The position numbers and the translations under genes were made by a program. Below are positions 15,643 to 24,759 of a DNA stretch of 29,665 nucleotides, piece after piece (within the stretch, counting starts at the first letter, position 1; the number at the start of each line of letters is the position of its first letter). Source of the DNA: Bordetella parapertussis (GTDB taxonomy: Bacteria > Pseudomonadota > Gammaproteobacteria > Burkholderiales > Burkholderiaceae_B). The notes below the pieces were generated by a model. The model did no database searches. It was not told the origin of the DNA and saw only the letters and a program-made list of their open reading frames with translations. The stretch lies in contig CAMBZR010000038.1 of assembly GCA_945872285.1 (NCBI GenBank), forward strand, positions 1 to 29,665, read 5' to 3'.

Positions 15643-16650
15643 TTAAATAACATCCGTCGCGAGATGAACCACGCAATCACCACGCTCGACGCGCCCAAAG
15701 TGACGCTTACAAATTACCATGCCATCCCCGTCAAAGTAACAGGCCTCTGGCGCACGACCGGGATTATCAACGAAATAAACCTTACCGCACAGTTGCCCTT
15801 GTCGCACCGAGTCACCGAGCTCAACCGCCGGCTCAAACAAACCAGCTTCTGAGGCATATACATAATAATCTCGACTTTTAATCTCCATCAAACGAGATGG
15901 CCCAGAAAATAGACCAACCGCGCGCGATGCTTCGATAATACCGGCATGCGCTAATAAGTTCTTTAACCCTTGTTCGACTATGCGCACCCCAGAGGTCGTC
16001 ACCGAGCCACCACCGCCAAACTCACCGCCTAGCGCGACTAAATCGCGATTCACCGCAGCCACTGACGACAACCTTGAATCGGGACTATAAGCCCAAATCA
16101 AACCAATCGGCGCGCCAAAGGCACGCAGCGCGCTTAGAGCGCGAGCGTTCAGTGACACATCTTGACTTTGGCGCATCGAAGCGAATGGCAAGTACTGGAG
16201 CGAAGAGCCACCCGAGTGTAAGTCGTGATGAATATCGGCCATGGGATACAACACCGTGTCGATATAGTGTGCAATTGCAAACGTTGCTGATCCATTTGGA
16301 TCACCCGGAAATGCCCGATTTAAATTACCTTGATCAATCGGCGAGACTCGTACGCCCGCCATCGCCGCGGGCAGATTCATCGCCGGAATCACGATCACTC
16401 TACCTTGAATATCTTGCACCTCAAGCCCTTGAATCAGCTTGCATAACGCGACTTGTCCTTCATATTCATCGCCATGATTACCTGCCATCAAAAAAGCGGT
16501 TGGACCCTTGCCGTTTTTAATCACGGTCAAAGGTATTGAAATATTGCCATAAGCAGAGCGCGTCACCGAATGAGGCAGTTGTAGCCAACCATTTTGCTTG
16601 CCGTCTTTTTCGTAATCCACGCGGGTCCAAAGCATACTGTTGCTCATCAT
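15643..16650 (-). CDS. AstE/DoeB-like zinc deacylase, second copy
   Basis: 335-aa member of the succinylglutamate desuccinylase/aspartoacylase family, closest in look to N-acetyl-diaminobutyrate deacetylase DoeB. Zinc ligands H59 and E62 (AGNHGDEYEG) and H145 (DLHSGG) and a conserved catalytic-type glutamate E210 (GGEFGGGG) are all present, as is the substrate-carboxylate NLNRAFPGD motif. These enzymes hydrolyse N-acyl amino acids in the cytoplasm. Its start overlaps the stop of the first copy by four bases (ATGA), and the two proteins share long identical stretches such as LPHSV.RSAYG and LMAGNHGDEYEGQ. It is an intact diverged paralogue, not a remnant. It precedes the binding-protein gene of the same operon. 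Confidence 0.88.
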   Translation of the reverse strand: MMSNSMLWTRVDYEKDGKQNGWLQLPHSVTRSAYGNISIPLTVIKNGKGPTAFLMAGNHGDEYEGQVALCKLIQGLEVQDIQGRVIVIPAMNLPAAMAGVRVSPIDQGNLNRAFPGDPNGSATFAIAHYIDTVLYPMADIHHDLHSGGSSLQYLPFASMRQSQDVSLNARALSALRAFGAPIGLIWAYSPDSRLSSVAAVNRDLVALGGEFGGGGSVTTSGVRIVEQGLKNLLAHAGIIEASRAVGLFSGPSRLMEIKSRDYYVYASEAGLFEPAVELGDSVRQGQLCGKVYFVDNPGRAPEACYFDGDGMVICKRHFGRVERGDCVVHLATDVI

Positions 16651-17681
16651 GCGTCCTTATTCAGTGAATGTTCAAACGGTGTCCCTAAATGAAACAAGCA
16701 ATCGCCGCGCTCGGTACGACACATCATTCTTTTGCAAAGGGCGATACCCTCACGCTTAAAGTACGCCACGCTCGGTTCACGCCAGGGGGTGTCGTGAAAA
16801 TGAATACGTCCCGCGGCCTGCCCCGCCTCGACGGTCTCTCCGAGTTCAACCAGGGGTTCAAACAATCCCGAATCAGGCGCATAAACAAAATAATCTGCAC
16901 CGCGCACCTGTAGCAACTGCGTAGGTTGAGCCGGTGCGACAGACACAGAGGCTTTTAAAATGCCAAGATGTTTAAGCGCCCGACGGATTCCGTCGATTGC
17001 GACGCGCAGCGCTGCGGGCGTCAAGGTACCGCCTCCTCCGAGTTCGCTGCCAAAGTGCACGACCCCTTGTCGACCAGCAGCTGCGGTTAATGTGCGATCG
17101 TCACCTTGCGGAGAATCGGCAACATACGCCGCTGGCGCACCCATCAGTTTCAGAATCTCGAGGGACTGCAGCATTTTATTTGGATCACTATTGCGTCTGC
17201 ACAACGCGCTCGGAAGATACATCAACGAACTACCACCCGAGTGCAGATCAAACACATAGTCGCACTGTGGCAACAAAACGTGTTCAATGTACCAGGCAAT
17301 CTGAGCGGTGACACCACCGTTTGTATCGCCGGGAAACGAACGATTTAAATTACCTTCGTCGATCGGCGATGTACGCATACCCGCCATCGCTGCCGGAAAA
17401 TTAGCTGAAGTCAAAAATATAATGCGCCCTTTTACATCACTAGTCTCAAGCGTACGCAACAAAACGCCATGCCCGATTTGACCTTCATATTCATCGCCAT
17501 GATTACCCGCCATCAACAACACGGTCGGACCCTCGCCATTTTTAATGCAAGCAACAGGGATCGGAATCCAGCCATACGCCGAACGATGGACTGAATGCGG
17601 CAGACGCAAAAATCCAACTCGCTTACCTTCAAGATTGAAATCAATCTCCGAACTTATTCTGCTGACTGGTTTTGACATCAT
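16647..17681 (-). CDS. AstE/DoeB-like zinc deacylase, first copy
   Basis: 344-aa zinc deacylase of the aspartoacylase/succinylglutamate desuccinylase family. Zinc ligands are H61, E64 (AGNHGDEYEG) and H147 (DLHSGG), the conserved glutamate is E213 (GSELGGGG), and N111-R114 lie in the NLNRSFPGD motif. The C-terminal beta domain (FEPLVELGETVEAGQAAG) is complete. Two consecutive ATG codons (17681, 17678) follow a GAGAG site. It begins 37 bases after the DppF-type ATPase gene and overlaps the second deacylase gene by four bases. The placement inside a transporter operon suggests it removes an acyl group from the imported compound. Differences between the copies in the middle region may give different acyl or amino-acid preferences. 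Confidence 0.88.
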   Translation of the reverse strand: MMSKPVSRISSEIDFNLEGKRVGFLRLPHSVHRSAYGWIPIPVACIKNGEGPTVLLMAGNHGDEYEGQIGHGVLLRTLETSDVKGRIIFLTSANFPAAMAGMRTSPIDEGNLNRSFPGDTNGGVTAQIAWYIEHVLLPQCDYVFDLHSGGSSLMYLPSALCRRNSDPNKMLQSLEILKLMGAPAAYVADSPQGDDRTLTAAAGRQGVVHFGSELGGGGTLTPAALRVAIDGIRRALKHLGILKASVSVAPAQPTQLLQVRGADYFVYAPDSGLFEPLVELGETVEAGQAAGRIHFHDTPWREPSVAYFKREGIALCKRMMCRTERGDCLFHLGTPFEHSLNKDA

Positions 17682-17718
17682 GGCTCTCGTTTAAACAAGG
17701 TGGTCTCAAGGTTTGACT

Positions 17719-18756
17719 CTAATCACTCGACATCATCGAAAACTTTCTTGGTGAAGGCGTTGCACTCATGGGCGTCAGTAAATGACACGCAGCAAGATGT
17801 CCGGTTAGCACTTCTTGCATGAGAGGAGCAGTTTGGGCGCATTGGGGCTGGGCTTGCGGACATCTAGTATGAAAATGACACCCCGTAGGCGGGCGACTCG
17901 GACTCGGTATCTCACCTTTTAACAGAGTCAATTTTTGCGCAAGCGAGGGCCTCGCAATTGGCACAGCCGCCAGCAAGGCTTGCGTATAGGGATGTTGCGG
18001 GTTGCGATACAACGACTCTTTACTTGCGATTTCAACAATCTTTCCGAGATACATTACCGCAACCCGGTCGGCCATATGTTTGACCACGCCTAGGTCATGC
18101 GCAATGAATAAGTAAGTCAAACCAAAGTCTTTTTGTAAATCCATCAACAGATTCACAATTTGCGCCTGAATCGATACGTCAAGCGCCGACACCGGCTCAT
18201 CGGCCACAATGAACTTTGGATTGAGCGCTAATGCGCGCGCGATTCCGATGCGTTGTCTCTGACCACCCGAAAACTCATGCGGATAGCGCTGGGCGTACTC
18301 TTTTCGCAGCCCAACGACATCGAGCAACTCTACCACGCGTCTGACGCGCGTCGCGCGATCTCCGAGACGATGAATTCGCAAGGGTTCTTCAACAATCTGG
18401 CTCACCGTCATACGAGGATCAAGCGACCCATAGGGATCTTGAAAAATAATTTGCATTTGCTGACGTCGCGCACGCATCTGATCTTCAGAAAGGGTGAATA
18501 ACTCATCGCCATTAAAATTTACGCTGCCTGCGGTGGCCTCGAGCATTCGCAATACGAGTCGGCCAGTGGTGGTTTTGCCACAACCACTTTCACCTACCAG
18601 ACCAAAAGTCTCACCTTGTTGGATATCAAAATCCACTCCGTCAACCGCCCGCACAGTTGTCGTAGATTTTTTGAAAAATCCGCGCGCGCGCAGCATAAAA
18701 TGCTTAGTCAAGCCCTTTACGCTGAGCAAGGTCTTAGCCATTCGTTCGATATCCAT
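17719..18756 (-). CDS. Peptide/nickel-type ABC transporter ATPase (DppF/OppF-like)
   Basis: 345-aa ABC ATPase. Walker A is GESGCGKTT, the signature FSGGQRQR, and Walker [13 protein letters not shown]. The C-terminal oligopeptide-transporter extension is present with cysteines in the [11 protein letters not shown] element, which in some members holds an iron-sulfur cluster. The start at 18756 overlaps the preceding ATPase gene by 23 bases; an in-frame ATG at 18741 would reduce this to 8, and neither has a good ribosome site, fitting translational coupling. It works with the DppD-like partner as the heterodimeric motor of the importer. Confidence 0.9.
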   Translation of the reverse strand: MDIERMAKTLLSVKGLTKHFMLRARGFFKKSTTTVRAVDGVDFDIQQGETFGLVGESGCGKTTTGRLVLRMLEATAGSVNFNGDELFTLSEDQMRARRQQMQIIFQDPYGSLDPRMTVSQIVEEPLRIHRLGDRATRVRRVVELLDVVGLRKEYAQRYPHEFSGGQRQRIGIARALALNPKFIVADEPVSALDVSIQAQIVNLLMDLQKDFGLTYLFIAHDLGVVKHMADRVAVMYLGKIVEIASKESLYRNPQHPYTQALLAAVPIARPSLAQKLTLLKGEIPSPSRPPTGCHFHTRCPQAQPQCAQTAPLMQEVLTGHLAACHLLTPMSATPSPRKFSMMSSD

Positions 18757-19720
18757 TGAGCGCTAAACACGCAGCCTGGTGCGTCAAACTAAGCGAAGTC
18801 AGCTCAGGAGTATGCTCAGCGCACTGCTCACGCGCTTCTTTACAACGAGGATGAAATCGGCAACCAGAGGGAAGGTTCGCTAAACTTGGCACCATCCCCG
18901 CGATCGTTTGCAACCGCGCAGAGGTTTGCTCAAGCGAGGGGATGCTAGACAGCAAGGCGCGCGTGTAAGGATGCGCAGAACTTTCGAGCACTTCGCTTGC
19001 GGTTCCTTGTTCTGCGATTCGGCCCGCGTACATGACGGCGACGCGATCGGCCACCTGCGCGACCACGCCAAGATCGTGTGTAATTAAAATCATCGCCATA
19101 CCAAATTCTGTCTGAAGATCTTTCAAAAGCGCCAAAATTTGCGCTTGAATTGTGACATCGAGCGCCGTCGTTGGCTCGTCTGCAATCAAAATTTTAGGAC
19201 GACAGGCCAGAGCAATCGCGATCATGACACGTTGCCGCATCCCACCTGACAATTCGTGTGGATATTGATCAATCCTCTGATCAGGATTGCTAATACCGAC
19301 TCGCTCAAGTAGTTCAAGTGCCCGTCGCCGCGCCGCCGAGCCAGGCAAACCCTCGTGAACTCTGATCGTTTCGGCAATTTGTTCACCCACCTTGATGACA
19401 GGATTTAAGGCAGTCATTGGTTCTTGAAAAATCATCGCAATATCTTTGCCGCGAACCTGATTCATTTCAGACTGGCTGGCATGTACGAGATCTTTACCTC
19501 TAAACTCAATTCGGCCGCGCTCGATACGACCCGCGGGCCTGGGAAGCAGCCCTAAAATAGCAAGCGCAGTCAAACTTTTCCCGCAACCCGACTCACCAAC
19601 AAGGCCTAACACCTCGCCCGCAGCCAGCGTAAGACTCACGCCGTCAACTGCCACCTGTTCGCGACCTTGCGGACCAAAGACCACCCGCAAGTCGCTCACC
19701 CGAAGTAGTGGCTCAGCCAA
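18734..19720 (-). CDS. Peptide/nickel-type ABC transporter ATPase (DppD/OppD-like)
   Basis: 328-aa ABC ATPase with Walker [10 protein letters not shown], signature LSGGMRQR, Walker [13 protein letters not shown], and the C-terminal [12 protein letters not shown] element typical of the OppD/DppD group. The likely start is a TTG at 19720 with a GAGAG site about six bases upstream, overlapping the end of the permease gene by eight bases. No ATG is available near the family N-terminus ([12 protein letters not shown]). It forms the motor of the importer together with the DppF-like ATPase encoded next. Confidence 0.9.
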   Translation of the reverse strand: MAEPLLRVSDLRVVFGPQGREQVAVDGVSLTLAAGEVLGLVGESGCGKSLTALAILGLLPRPAGRIERGRIEFRGKDLVHASQSEMNQVRGKDIAMIFQEPMTALNPVIKVGEQIAETIRVHEGLPGSAARRRALELLERVGISNPDQRIDQYPHELSGGMRQRVMIAIALACRPKILIADEPTTALDVTIQAQILALLKDLQTEFGMAMILITHDLGVVAQVADRVAVMYAGRIAEQGTASEVLESSAHPYTRALLSSIPSLEQTSARLQTIAGMVPSLANLPSGCRFHPRCKEAREQCAEHTPELTSLSLTHQAACLALNGYRTNG

Positions 19721-20615
19721 TTTGTACTCTCAGTCGTGGATCCAGTACGTCGCGTAACCCATCGCCAAGCAGGTTCAAACTCAGGCAAGTCAAGGCCACC
19801 GCCAGACCCGGGAAAAAACAAATATAAGACGCCTCGCGCAAATAGTCTTTGCCCTCTGCGATCATGTTGCCCCAAGTCGGCGTAGGTGGCGGTGGTCCAA
19901 CCCCCAGAAAACTTAAAATGGCTTCAGCCAAAATGGCATAGGCAAAAATAAAAGTTAACTGCACAATCAAAGGGGCCAAGCTATTGGGGAGCACGTGTCT
20001 CCAGACAATCCAAAGATCGCGTGCACCGCAGGACTTGGCCGCCTGAACATAATCGGTTTCTCGGACAACCAAAACCGTTGAACGAACAATTCTAGCGGTA
20101 CGGGGGGTATACACCACCGAAAGGGCAATCACGGCGTTCAGCGCTGAGGGTCCGAGAGCCGCTGCGATTGCAATGGCTAATAAAATTGCAGGAAACGCCA
20201 TCAACGCATCCATGAGCCGCATTAAGGGGCCATCTAGCTTTCTGAAGTATCCCGCCGACACTCCGATTAAGGTACCAAAAATTCCCGTGACCAACGCAAC
20301 GGCAAACCCAATCGCAAGAGACAAACGCGCCCCGTGAATTAAGCGACTATAAATATCACGTCCGTAGTTGTCTGTTCCTAACGGATACGGAAAATCAGGC
20401 GCTTTAAAACGAAGGCGCACTTGCATTTTTTCAGGTGGCCTGAGCTCAATCAAATCTGCGAAGAGCGCCAACAGCAACATGAAAAACAGAAGGGTCGCCC
20501 CCGTCATAAATAAGCGATGACTCAGCAATTTTTTCCAAAGCGAAGGCGCTCGCGCTTGAAGTCCCTGCGAGACGCCCGCGTGATGCATTTCATTTTCGGG
20601 GTTAGCGCTTGTCAT
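19713..20615 (-). CDS. Peptide/nickel-type ABC transporter permease (DppC-like)
   Basis: 300-aa inner-membrane permease. A first hydrophobic segment near LFMTGATLLFFMLLLALFADL is followed by the DppC hallmark PLGTDNYGRDIYSRLIHGAR and by five more membrane segments; the ATPase-contact loop is DYVQAAKSCGARDLWIVWRH. I placed the start at ATG 20615, which overlaps the DppB-like gene by 14 bases; the longer frame to 20654 would overlap it much more. It pairs with the DppB-like permease to form the channel. Confidence 0.9.
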   Translation of the reverse strand: MTSANPENEMHHAGVSQGLQARAPSLWKKLLSHRLFMTGATLLFFMLLLALFADLIELRPPEKMQVRLRFKAPDFPYPLGTDNYGRDIYSRLIHGARLSLAIGFAVALVTGIFGTLIGVSAGYFRKLDGPLMRLMDALMAFPAILLAIAIAAALGPSALNAVIALSVVYTPRTARIVRSTVLVVRETDYVQAAKSCGARDLWIVWRHVLPNSLAPLIVQLTFIFAYAILAEAILSFLGVGPPPPTPTWGNMIAEGKDYLREASYICFFPGLAVALTCLSLNLLGDGLRDVLDPRLRVQIG

Positions 20616-21552
20616 ATTTGACCCGCGGATCGACCAAAACATACAAAAGATCAACGACTAAATTGAGTAACACCAAGACAGCGGCCGTCACTAACAGCCC
20701 ACCCTGTATTAAGGGGTAATCGCGACCAAACACCGCGTTGGCCAACAGGCGCCCCATGCCGGGAAGCGAGTACACAGTCTCAATGACGACAGAGCCCGAA
20801 AGAAGCAAACCAAAGCTGATCCCTATCACCGTCATCACGGGTATTAATACATTTTTGAAGGCATGCTTACCCACGACCATAAAAACCGGCAAGCCTTTTG
20901 CACGCGCAGTGCGCACATAGTCTTGTTGCAAAACTTCGAGCATCGTTGAGCGAGTGATGCGAGCTAATAAGCCAACTTGCAATAGCGCCAACGAAAACGC
21001 AGGCAAAATTAGGCACTTGACCCAGCCCACCGGATCATCCGCAAACGCAATGTAGCCACCCGCCGGCAGCCAATCGAGCATGACGCCAAACAGCACGATT
21101 AACATCAGACTGAGCCAAAAATTTGGAATTGACACGCCAAGTAAAGCAAACGTCAACAAGGCCTGATCGACCCAAGTATTGGCATAGACCGCCGAAAGCA
21201 CGCCGCAAGGTACACCAAGCAACACCGTCAACAACAAGGCTGAGCCCGCGAGGGCAAGCGTGACCGGAACGCGCTCTGCGATCGCTTGGGTGACCGGTCG
21301 ATTCAACAAAATTGAGTCGCCAAGATCGCCTCGAGCCAAGGCCAGATACCAGTCTGTTAACCGTTCAAGAAACGGCCGATTCAAGCCAAGCTGCTCGCGC
21401 ATCTGCGCCAGTTCGGCATCGGTCGCGCTTTGACCCGCAAGCAAGACAGCGGGATCACCGGGCACCATTTCCATGATCAAAGCTGAAATTAAACTCACCA
21501 GCAACAAAACCGGCATAGCGACCAAGATGCGACGAAGCATGAACTCAAGCAT
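20602..21552 (-). CDS. Peptide/nickel-type ABC transporter permease (DppB-like)
   Basis: 316-aa inner-membrane permease and the first gene of the operon. The N-terminal helix MLRRILVAMPVLLLVSLI is followed by the periplasmic MEMVPGDPAVLLAGQ..LNRPFLERLTDWY segment and GDLGDSILLNRPV, all typical of DppB. The ATPase-contact loop DYVRTARAKGLPVFMVVGKHAFKNVLIP is intact. ATG codons at 21552 and 21540 are both possible; a TTG at 21576 is less likely. The downstream genes DppC, DppD, DppF, two deacylases and the binding protein overlap it or follow within at most about 80 bases, so one transcript is expected. Confidence 0.9.
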   Translation of the reverse strand: MLEFMLRRILVAMPVLLLVSLISALIMEMVPGDPAVLLAGQSATDAELAQMREQLGLNRPFLERLTDWYLALARGDLGDSILLNRPVTQAIAERVPVTLALAGSALLLTVLLGVPCGVLSAVYANTWVDQALLTFALLGVSIPNFWLSLMLIVLFGVMLDWLPAGGYIAFADDPVGWVKCLILPAFSLALLQVGLLARITRSTMLEVLQQDYVRTARAKGLPVFMVVGKHAFKNVLIPVMTVIGISFGLLLSGSVVIETVYSLPGMGRLLANAVFGRDYPLIQGGLLVTAAVLVLLNLVVDLLYVLVDPRVKYDKR

Positions 21553-21706
21553 AAATTCTCGGCTTTTCTCGCGCAAAAACGATTGGTCAGAGTAGCACGG
21601 GGTATGCCACTTTGTTTACTGCAACGCAGCATTGATTTGCGAAGACTCAAGGCAAAGCCGCGTGTAACATCGAACCAATTTCAAATTTATCCTTAATTTT
21701 TTTACT

Positions 21707-22684
21707 GTGTACAACTTGACCCCACCAATCATTCTCTCGACCCAGCCTCTTGACGACTACGCTGAGAAAACACTTGCGCGCTTTGGTGCCTTCAAAATCG
21801 CAGCGCAACCCACCTTTGAAGGTCTCAAACGTGAGATTGCACCAGCGCTTGCTCTAGTGGTGCGCGGCCAAGTGCAAATCACCGCAGAGTTGATGGATGC
21901 CGCAGCGCAGTTAAAGGTGATCGGACGCACGGGGGTTGGCTATGACACCGTTGATATCCAAGCGGCAACCGAGCGTGGAATCGCAGTGGTCTATACCCCT
22001 GGCGCAGGTGCACGCGCCGTGGCTGAAGCGGCTTTTGCTTTCATGTTGGCATTATGCAAAATGATTGCGCATTGGGATCACGAAACTAAACGCGGTAACT
22101 GGCAGTCACGCATCGCTTCGCAAGGCACCGATCTCGATCAAAAAATCTTGGGCATCATTGGCTTGGGGCGCATTGGTCAAATTGTCGCCAAAATGGCCAA
22201 GCCTTTTGAAATGACGACCATTGCTTACGACCCATACCTTGACCCCGTGATCGCCAAGACGCTTGGAGTTGAACTCGTCAGCCTTCAGACCCTAATGGCG
22301 CAAGCCGACTTTGTCACGCTGCATTGTCCGCAAAATGATGAGACCATGGGCCTGATCAATCGCGCAAGACTACAACAAATGAAGCACGGTTCGTTCTTAC
22401 TGAACCTGGCGCGCGGCGGCGTGATCGAAAGCCTCGATCCAATCTATGAAATGCTGCTCAGCGGTCAACTGCGTGGTGCAGCGCTCGATGTATTTTTAGT
22501 TGAACCACCCGATCACACGCATCCGATTTTTAGCCTGCAAAACTGTTTAGTCTCGCCGCATGCAATGGCCACAAGCGAAGGCGCGATGCGACGAATTTTT
22601 GAATCAATGGCGAATGACATGGCAGCAGTGTTAAGCGGCACCCCACCACAATTTGTGGTTAACCCAGAAGTCCTAAAACGGTGA
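21707..22684 (+). CDS. D-2-hydroxyacid dehydrogenase (PGDH/D-lactate dehydrogenase superfamily)
   Basis: 325-aa NAD(P)-dependent dehydrogenase. The cofactor site GLGRIG is at 152-157 and the catalytic triad is R236 (NLARGG), E266 (LVEPPD) and H285 (SPHAM). The size fits 2-hydroxyacid dehydrogenases without the ACT domain of full-length SerA. The start is a GTG at 21707 with no clear ribosome site in the T-rich leader; the N-terminal strand PPIILSTQPL matches family N-termini, so the start is likely right. It is divergent from the big ABC operon and runs directly into a Bug gene. It probably interconverts a 2-oxoacid and a D-2-hydroxyacid in the cytoplasm, perhaps the ligand of that Bug protein. 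Confidence 0.9.
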   Translation: MYNLTPPIILSTQPLDDYAEKTLARFGAFKIAAQPTFEGLKREIAPALALVVRGQVQITAELMDAAAQLKVIGRTGVGYDTVDIQAATERGIAVVYTPGAGARAVAEAAFAFMLALCKMIAHWDHETKRGNWQSRIASQGTDLDQKILGIIGLGRIGQIVAKMAKPFEMTTIAYDPYLDPVIAKTLGVELVSLQTLMAQADFVTLHCPQNDETMGLINRARLQQMKHGSFLLNLARGGVIESLDPIYEMLLSGQLRGAALDVFLVEPPDHTHPIFSLQNCLVSPHAMATSEGAMRRIFESMANDMAAVLSGTPPQFVVNPEVLKR

Positions 22685-22689
22685 TTACG

Positions 22690-23667
22690 ATGAACACAAA
22701 AAAAATCAAACTCGTTTTATCTTTGACCGCTTTGTGCTTAAGCGTAAGTGCACAAGCACAGACAGGCAAGTGGCCAGATAAACCCATCACGATGATTGTT
22801 GGGTTTCCGGCTGGCGGGCCCACTGACCTCGCCGCGCGCACCCTTGCGCCCGCGCTTCAAACTGCGCTCGGTCAAACCATCATCGTCGAAAATAAGCCCG
22901 GTGCCACGGGTACGATCGCCGGCGCGCAAGTTAAACGCTCGGCCCCAGACGGTTACACCTTGTTTGTGTCTTCGATCGGCACCTTTGTGGTGGCGCCCCA
23001 TCTGATCAAGTCTGTCGCCTACGATCCCATCGCCGATTTTGATTACATTAGCCTGCCGTTTCAGGCACCAAACGTCTTGGTGACGGGGCCTAAGCGTCCT
23101 GAGCGCACAGTGGCGCACGTGTTAGCCGCTTTGAAAGCAAACCCAGGCAAACTGACCTTTGCAAGTTCTGGGGTGGGCGCCTCGGATCATTTATCGGCTG
23201 AGCTACTTTGGCAACAAACCAACACCACGGGCGTTCACGTGCCCTACAAAGGTGGCGCGCCTGCGCTGCAAGATACGTTGGGCGGACAAGTCGATTTCTT
23301 TATGACCAACATCAATGCGGTCTTGCCGCAAATTCGCGCAGGCAAACTACACCCGATTGCGATTACCTCTGACAAGCGTTCACCTGCTTTACCCGACGTG
23401 CCAACGTTTGGCGAGGTAGGCGTGCAAGGTATGGAGGTCTATGGTTGGCAAGGTTTGACCGCGCCTAAAGGCTTACCGGTCGACGTAAAAAAGAAACTCA
23501 GCGACGCGGCGATCTTGGCCATGAAAGATCCTGCAACCGTTAAGAAGCTGCAAGACCTTGGCATTACGATTGTTGCAAACACCCCTGAAGAGTTCACTCG
23601 CTTTGTGACGAGTGAAAATCAACGCTGGAAAAATCTAATCATCGCCAGAAAAATCAGCGTCGATTGA
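22690..23667 (+). CDS. Bug/TctC-family periplasmic solute-binding protein
   Basis: 325-aa Bug protein with signal peptide LVLSLTALCLSVSAQAQ and standard landmarks: VGFPAGGPTDLAAR, QTIIVENKPGATG, APDGYT, VPYKGGAPALQDTLGGQV, LPDVPTFGEVG and TPEEFTRFVTSENQRW. ATG 22690 is preferred, with GGTGAT a few bases upstream; a GTG at 22681 would overlap the stop of the preceding gene. Either way it is coupled to the hydroxyacid dehydrogenase, which hints that its ligand is a hydroxy- or oxo-acid. No TctAB permease genes are present here. Confidence 0.93.
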   Translation: MNTKKIKLVLSLTALCLSVSAQAQTGKWPDKPITMIVGFPAGGPTDLAARTLAPALQTALGQTIIVENKPGATGTIAGAQVKRSAPDGYTLFVSSIGTFVVAPHLIKSVAYDPIADFDYISLPFQAPNVLVTGPKRPERTVAHVLAALKANPGKLTFASSGVGASDHLSAELLWQQTNTTGVHVPYKGGAPALQDTLGGQVDFFMTNINAVLPQIRAGKLHPIAITSDKRSPALPDVPTFGEVGVQGMEVYGWQGLTAPKGLPVDVKKKLSDAAILAMKDPATVKKLQDLGITIVANTPEEFTRFVTSENQRWKNLIIARKISVD

Positions 23668-23670
23668 ACG

Positions 23671-24759
23671 TTAGAGCGTTGGGTAATCGGTATAACCCTT
23701 CGCGTCGCCACCATAAAACGTTTTACGATTGTATGGCGTCAAGGGTGCATTTAACTCAAAACGTTTGGGCAAATCAGGATTAGAGATAAAGAAGCGCCCA
23801 AACGCCACCGCATCGGCTTGGCCACTTGCGACGACAGCCTCGGCATCATCGCGACCATAGCCGCCTGCTGAAATCACTTTACCGCCAAACATCGGCCCAA
23901 AGAGTTTCGACGTACTCGGTTGATCTTCAGCCACTTTATCTGTGCCACCGGCCATAGTTGAACGCGGCTCGATGAAATGCAAAAACGCCAACTGTATTTT
24001 GCTTAAAGCACCCACTAGGTAAGTGAACAGCCCTTTCACATCGGTGTCGGACATATCGTTAAACGTGCCATAGGGCGACAACCGTACGCCAACGCGATCG
24101 CTACCCCAGACACCACAGACCGCCTGCAGGACTTCAAGCAACAGACGACTACGATTTTCAACGCTGCCACCGTATTGGTCGGTACGCTTGTTAGAGCCGT
24201 TATGCAAAAACTGGTCTAACAGGTAACCGTTTGCACCGTGCACTTCGACGCCATCAAAGCCAGCGAGTTTTGCCTGCTTGGCCGCGTGGACATAGTCTTG
24301 GATGAGGCTTGGGATTTCACTCGATTCAATGGCCCGAGGTGTCTCAAACGCCTCAAGCCCCCAAGAGGCTGTGTACACCTTACCAGGAGGCGCGATCGCC
24401 GAGGGCGCAACCGGCAGACCTTGCTCTGGATGCAACGAGCTGTGTGAGATGCGGCCAACATGCCACAACTGGCAAATGATTTTTCCGCCTGCTGCGTGAA
24501 CCGCCTCGGTCACTTTGCGCCAACCTTGCACCTGCGCGTCGCTGTAAATGCCTGGTGTGGCTGGATAGCCCTTAGCCAAAGCAGAGATCTGCGCTGCTTC
24601 AGAAACGATCAAGCCTGCGCTTGCCCGCTGAGCGTAATACTGTGCTGCGAGTTCGCCTGGCACATCACCGGCTTGGGCACGCATTCTGGTTAACGGCGCC
24701 ATTACCACGCGATTACGCAGTTCAAGTGCACCAAAGGTTTCATTCGTCAGCAATTTCAT
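23671..24759 (-). CDS. Old Yellow Enzyme family NADH:flavin oxidoreductase / alkene reductase
   Basis: 362-aa FMN-dependent barrel protein of the NemA/OYE group. The N-terminal RVVMAPLTRMRA and CQLWHVGRISH segments, the substrate-binding VEVHGANGYLLDQFLHNGSN (His and Asn three apart) and the QYGGSVENRSRLLLEV and GRFFISNPDLP segments are typical and complete. The ATG at 24759 gives the usual N-terminus (MKLLTNETFGALEL); ATG 24777 and the longer frame to 24879 are less likely. It reduces activated C=C bonds or nitro groups with NAD(P)H. It is convergent with the Bug gene, three bases apart. It is probably a stand-alone gene. Confidence 0.92.
   Translation of the reverse strand: MKLLTNETFGALELRNRVVMAPLTRMRAQAGDVPGELAAQYYAQRASAGLIVSEAAQISALAKGYPATPGIYSDAQVQGWRKVTEAVHAAGGKIICQLWHVGRISHSSLHPEQGLPVAPSAIAPPGKVYTASWGLEAFETPRAIESSEIPSLIQDYVHAAKQAKLAGFDGVEVHGANGYLLDQFLHNGSNKRTDQYGGSVENRSRLLLEVLQAVCGVWGSDRVGVRLSPYGTFNDMSDTDVKGLFTYLVGALSKIQLAFLHFIEPRSTMAGGTDKVAEDQPSTSKLFGPMFGGKVISAGGYGRDDAEAVVASGQADAVAFGRFFISNPDLPKRFELNAPLTPYNRKTFYGGDAKGYTDYPTL

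Noticed and set aside
15643..17681. Ectoine (doe) degradation locus
   Set aside because: The deacylases resemble DoeB, but no ectoine hydrolase, transaminase or regulator of that pathway is present.
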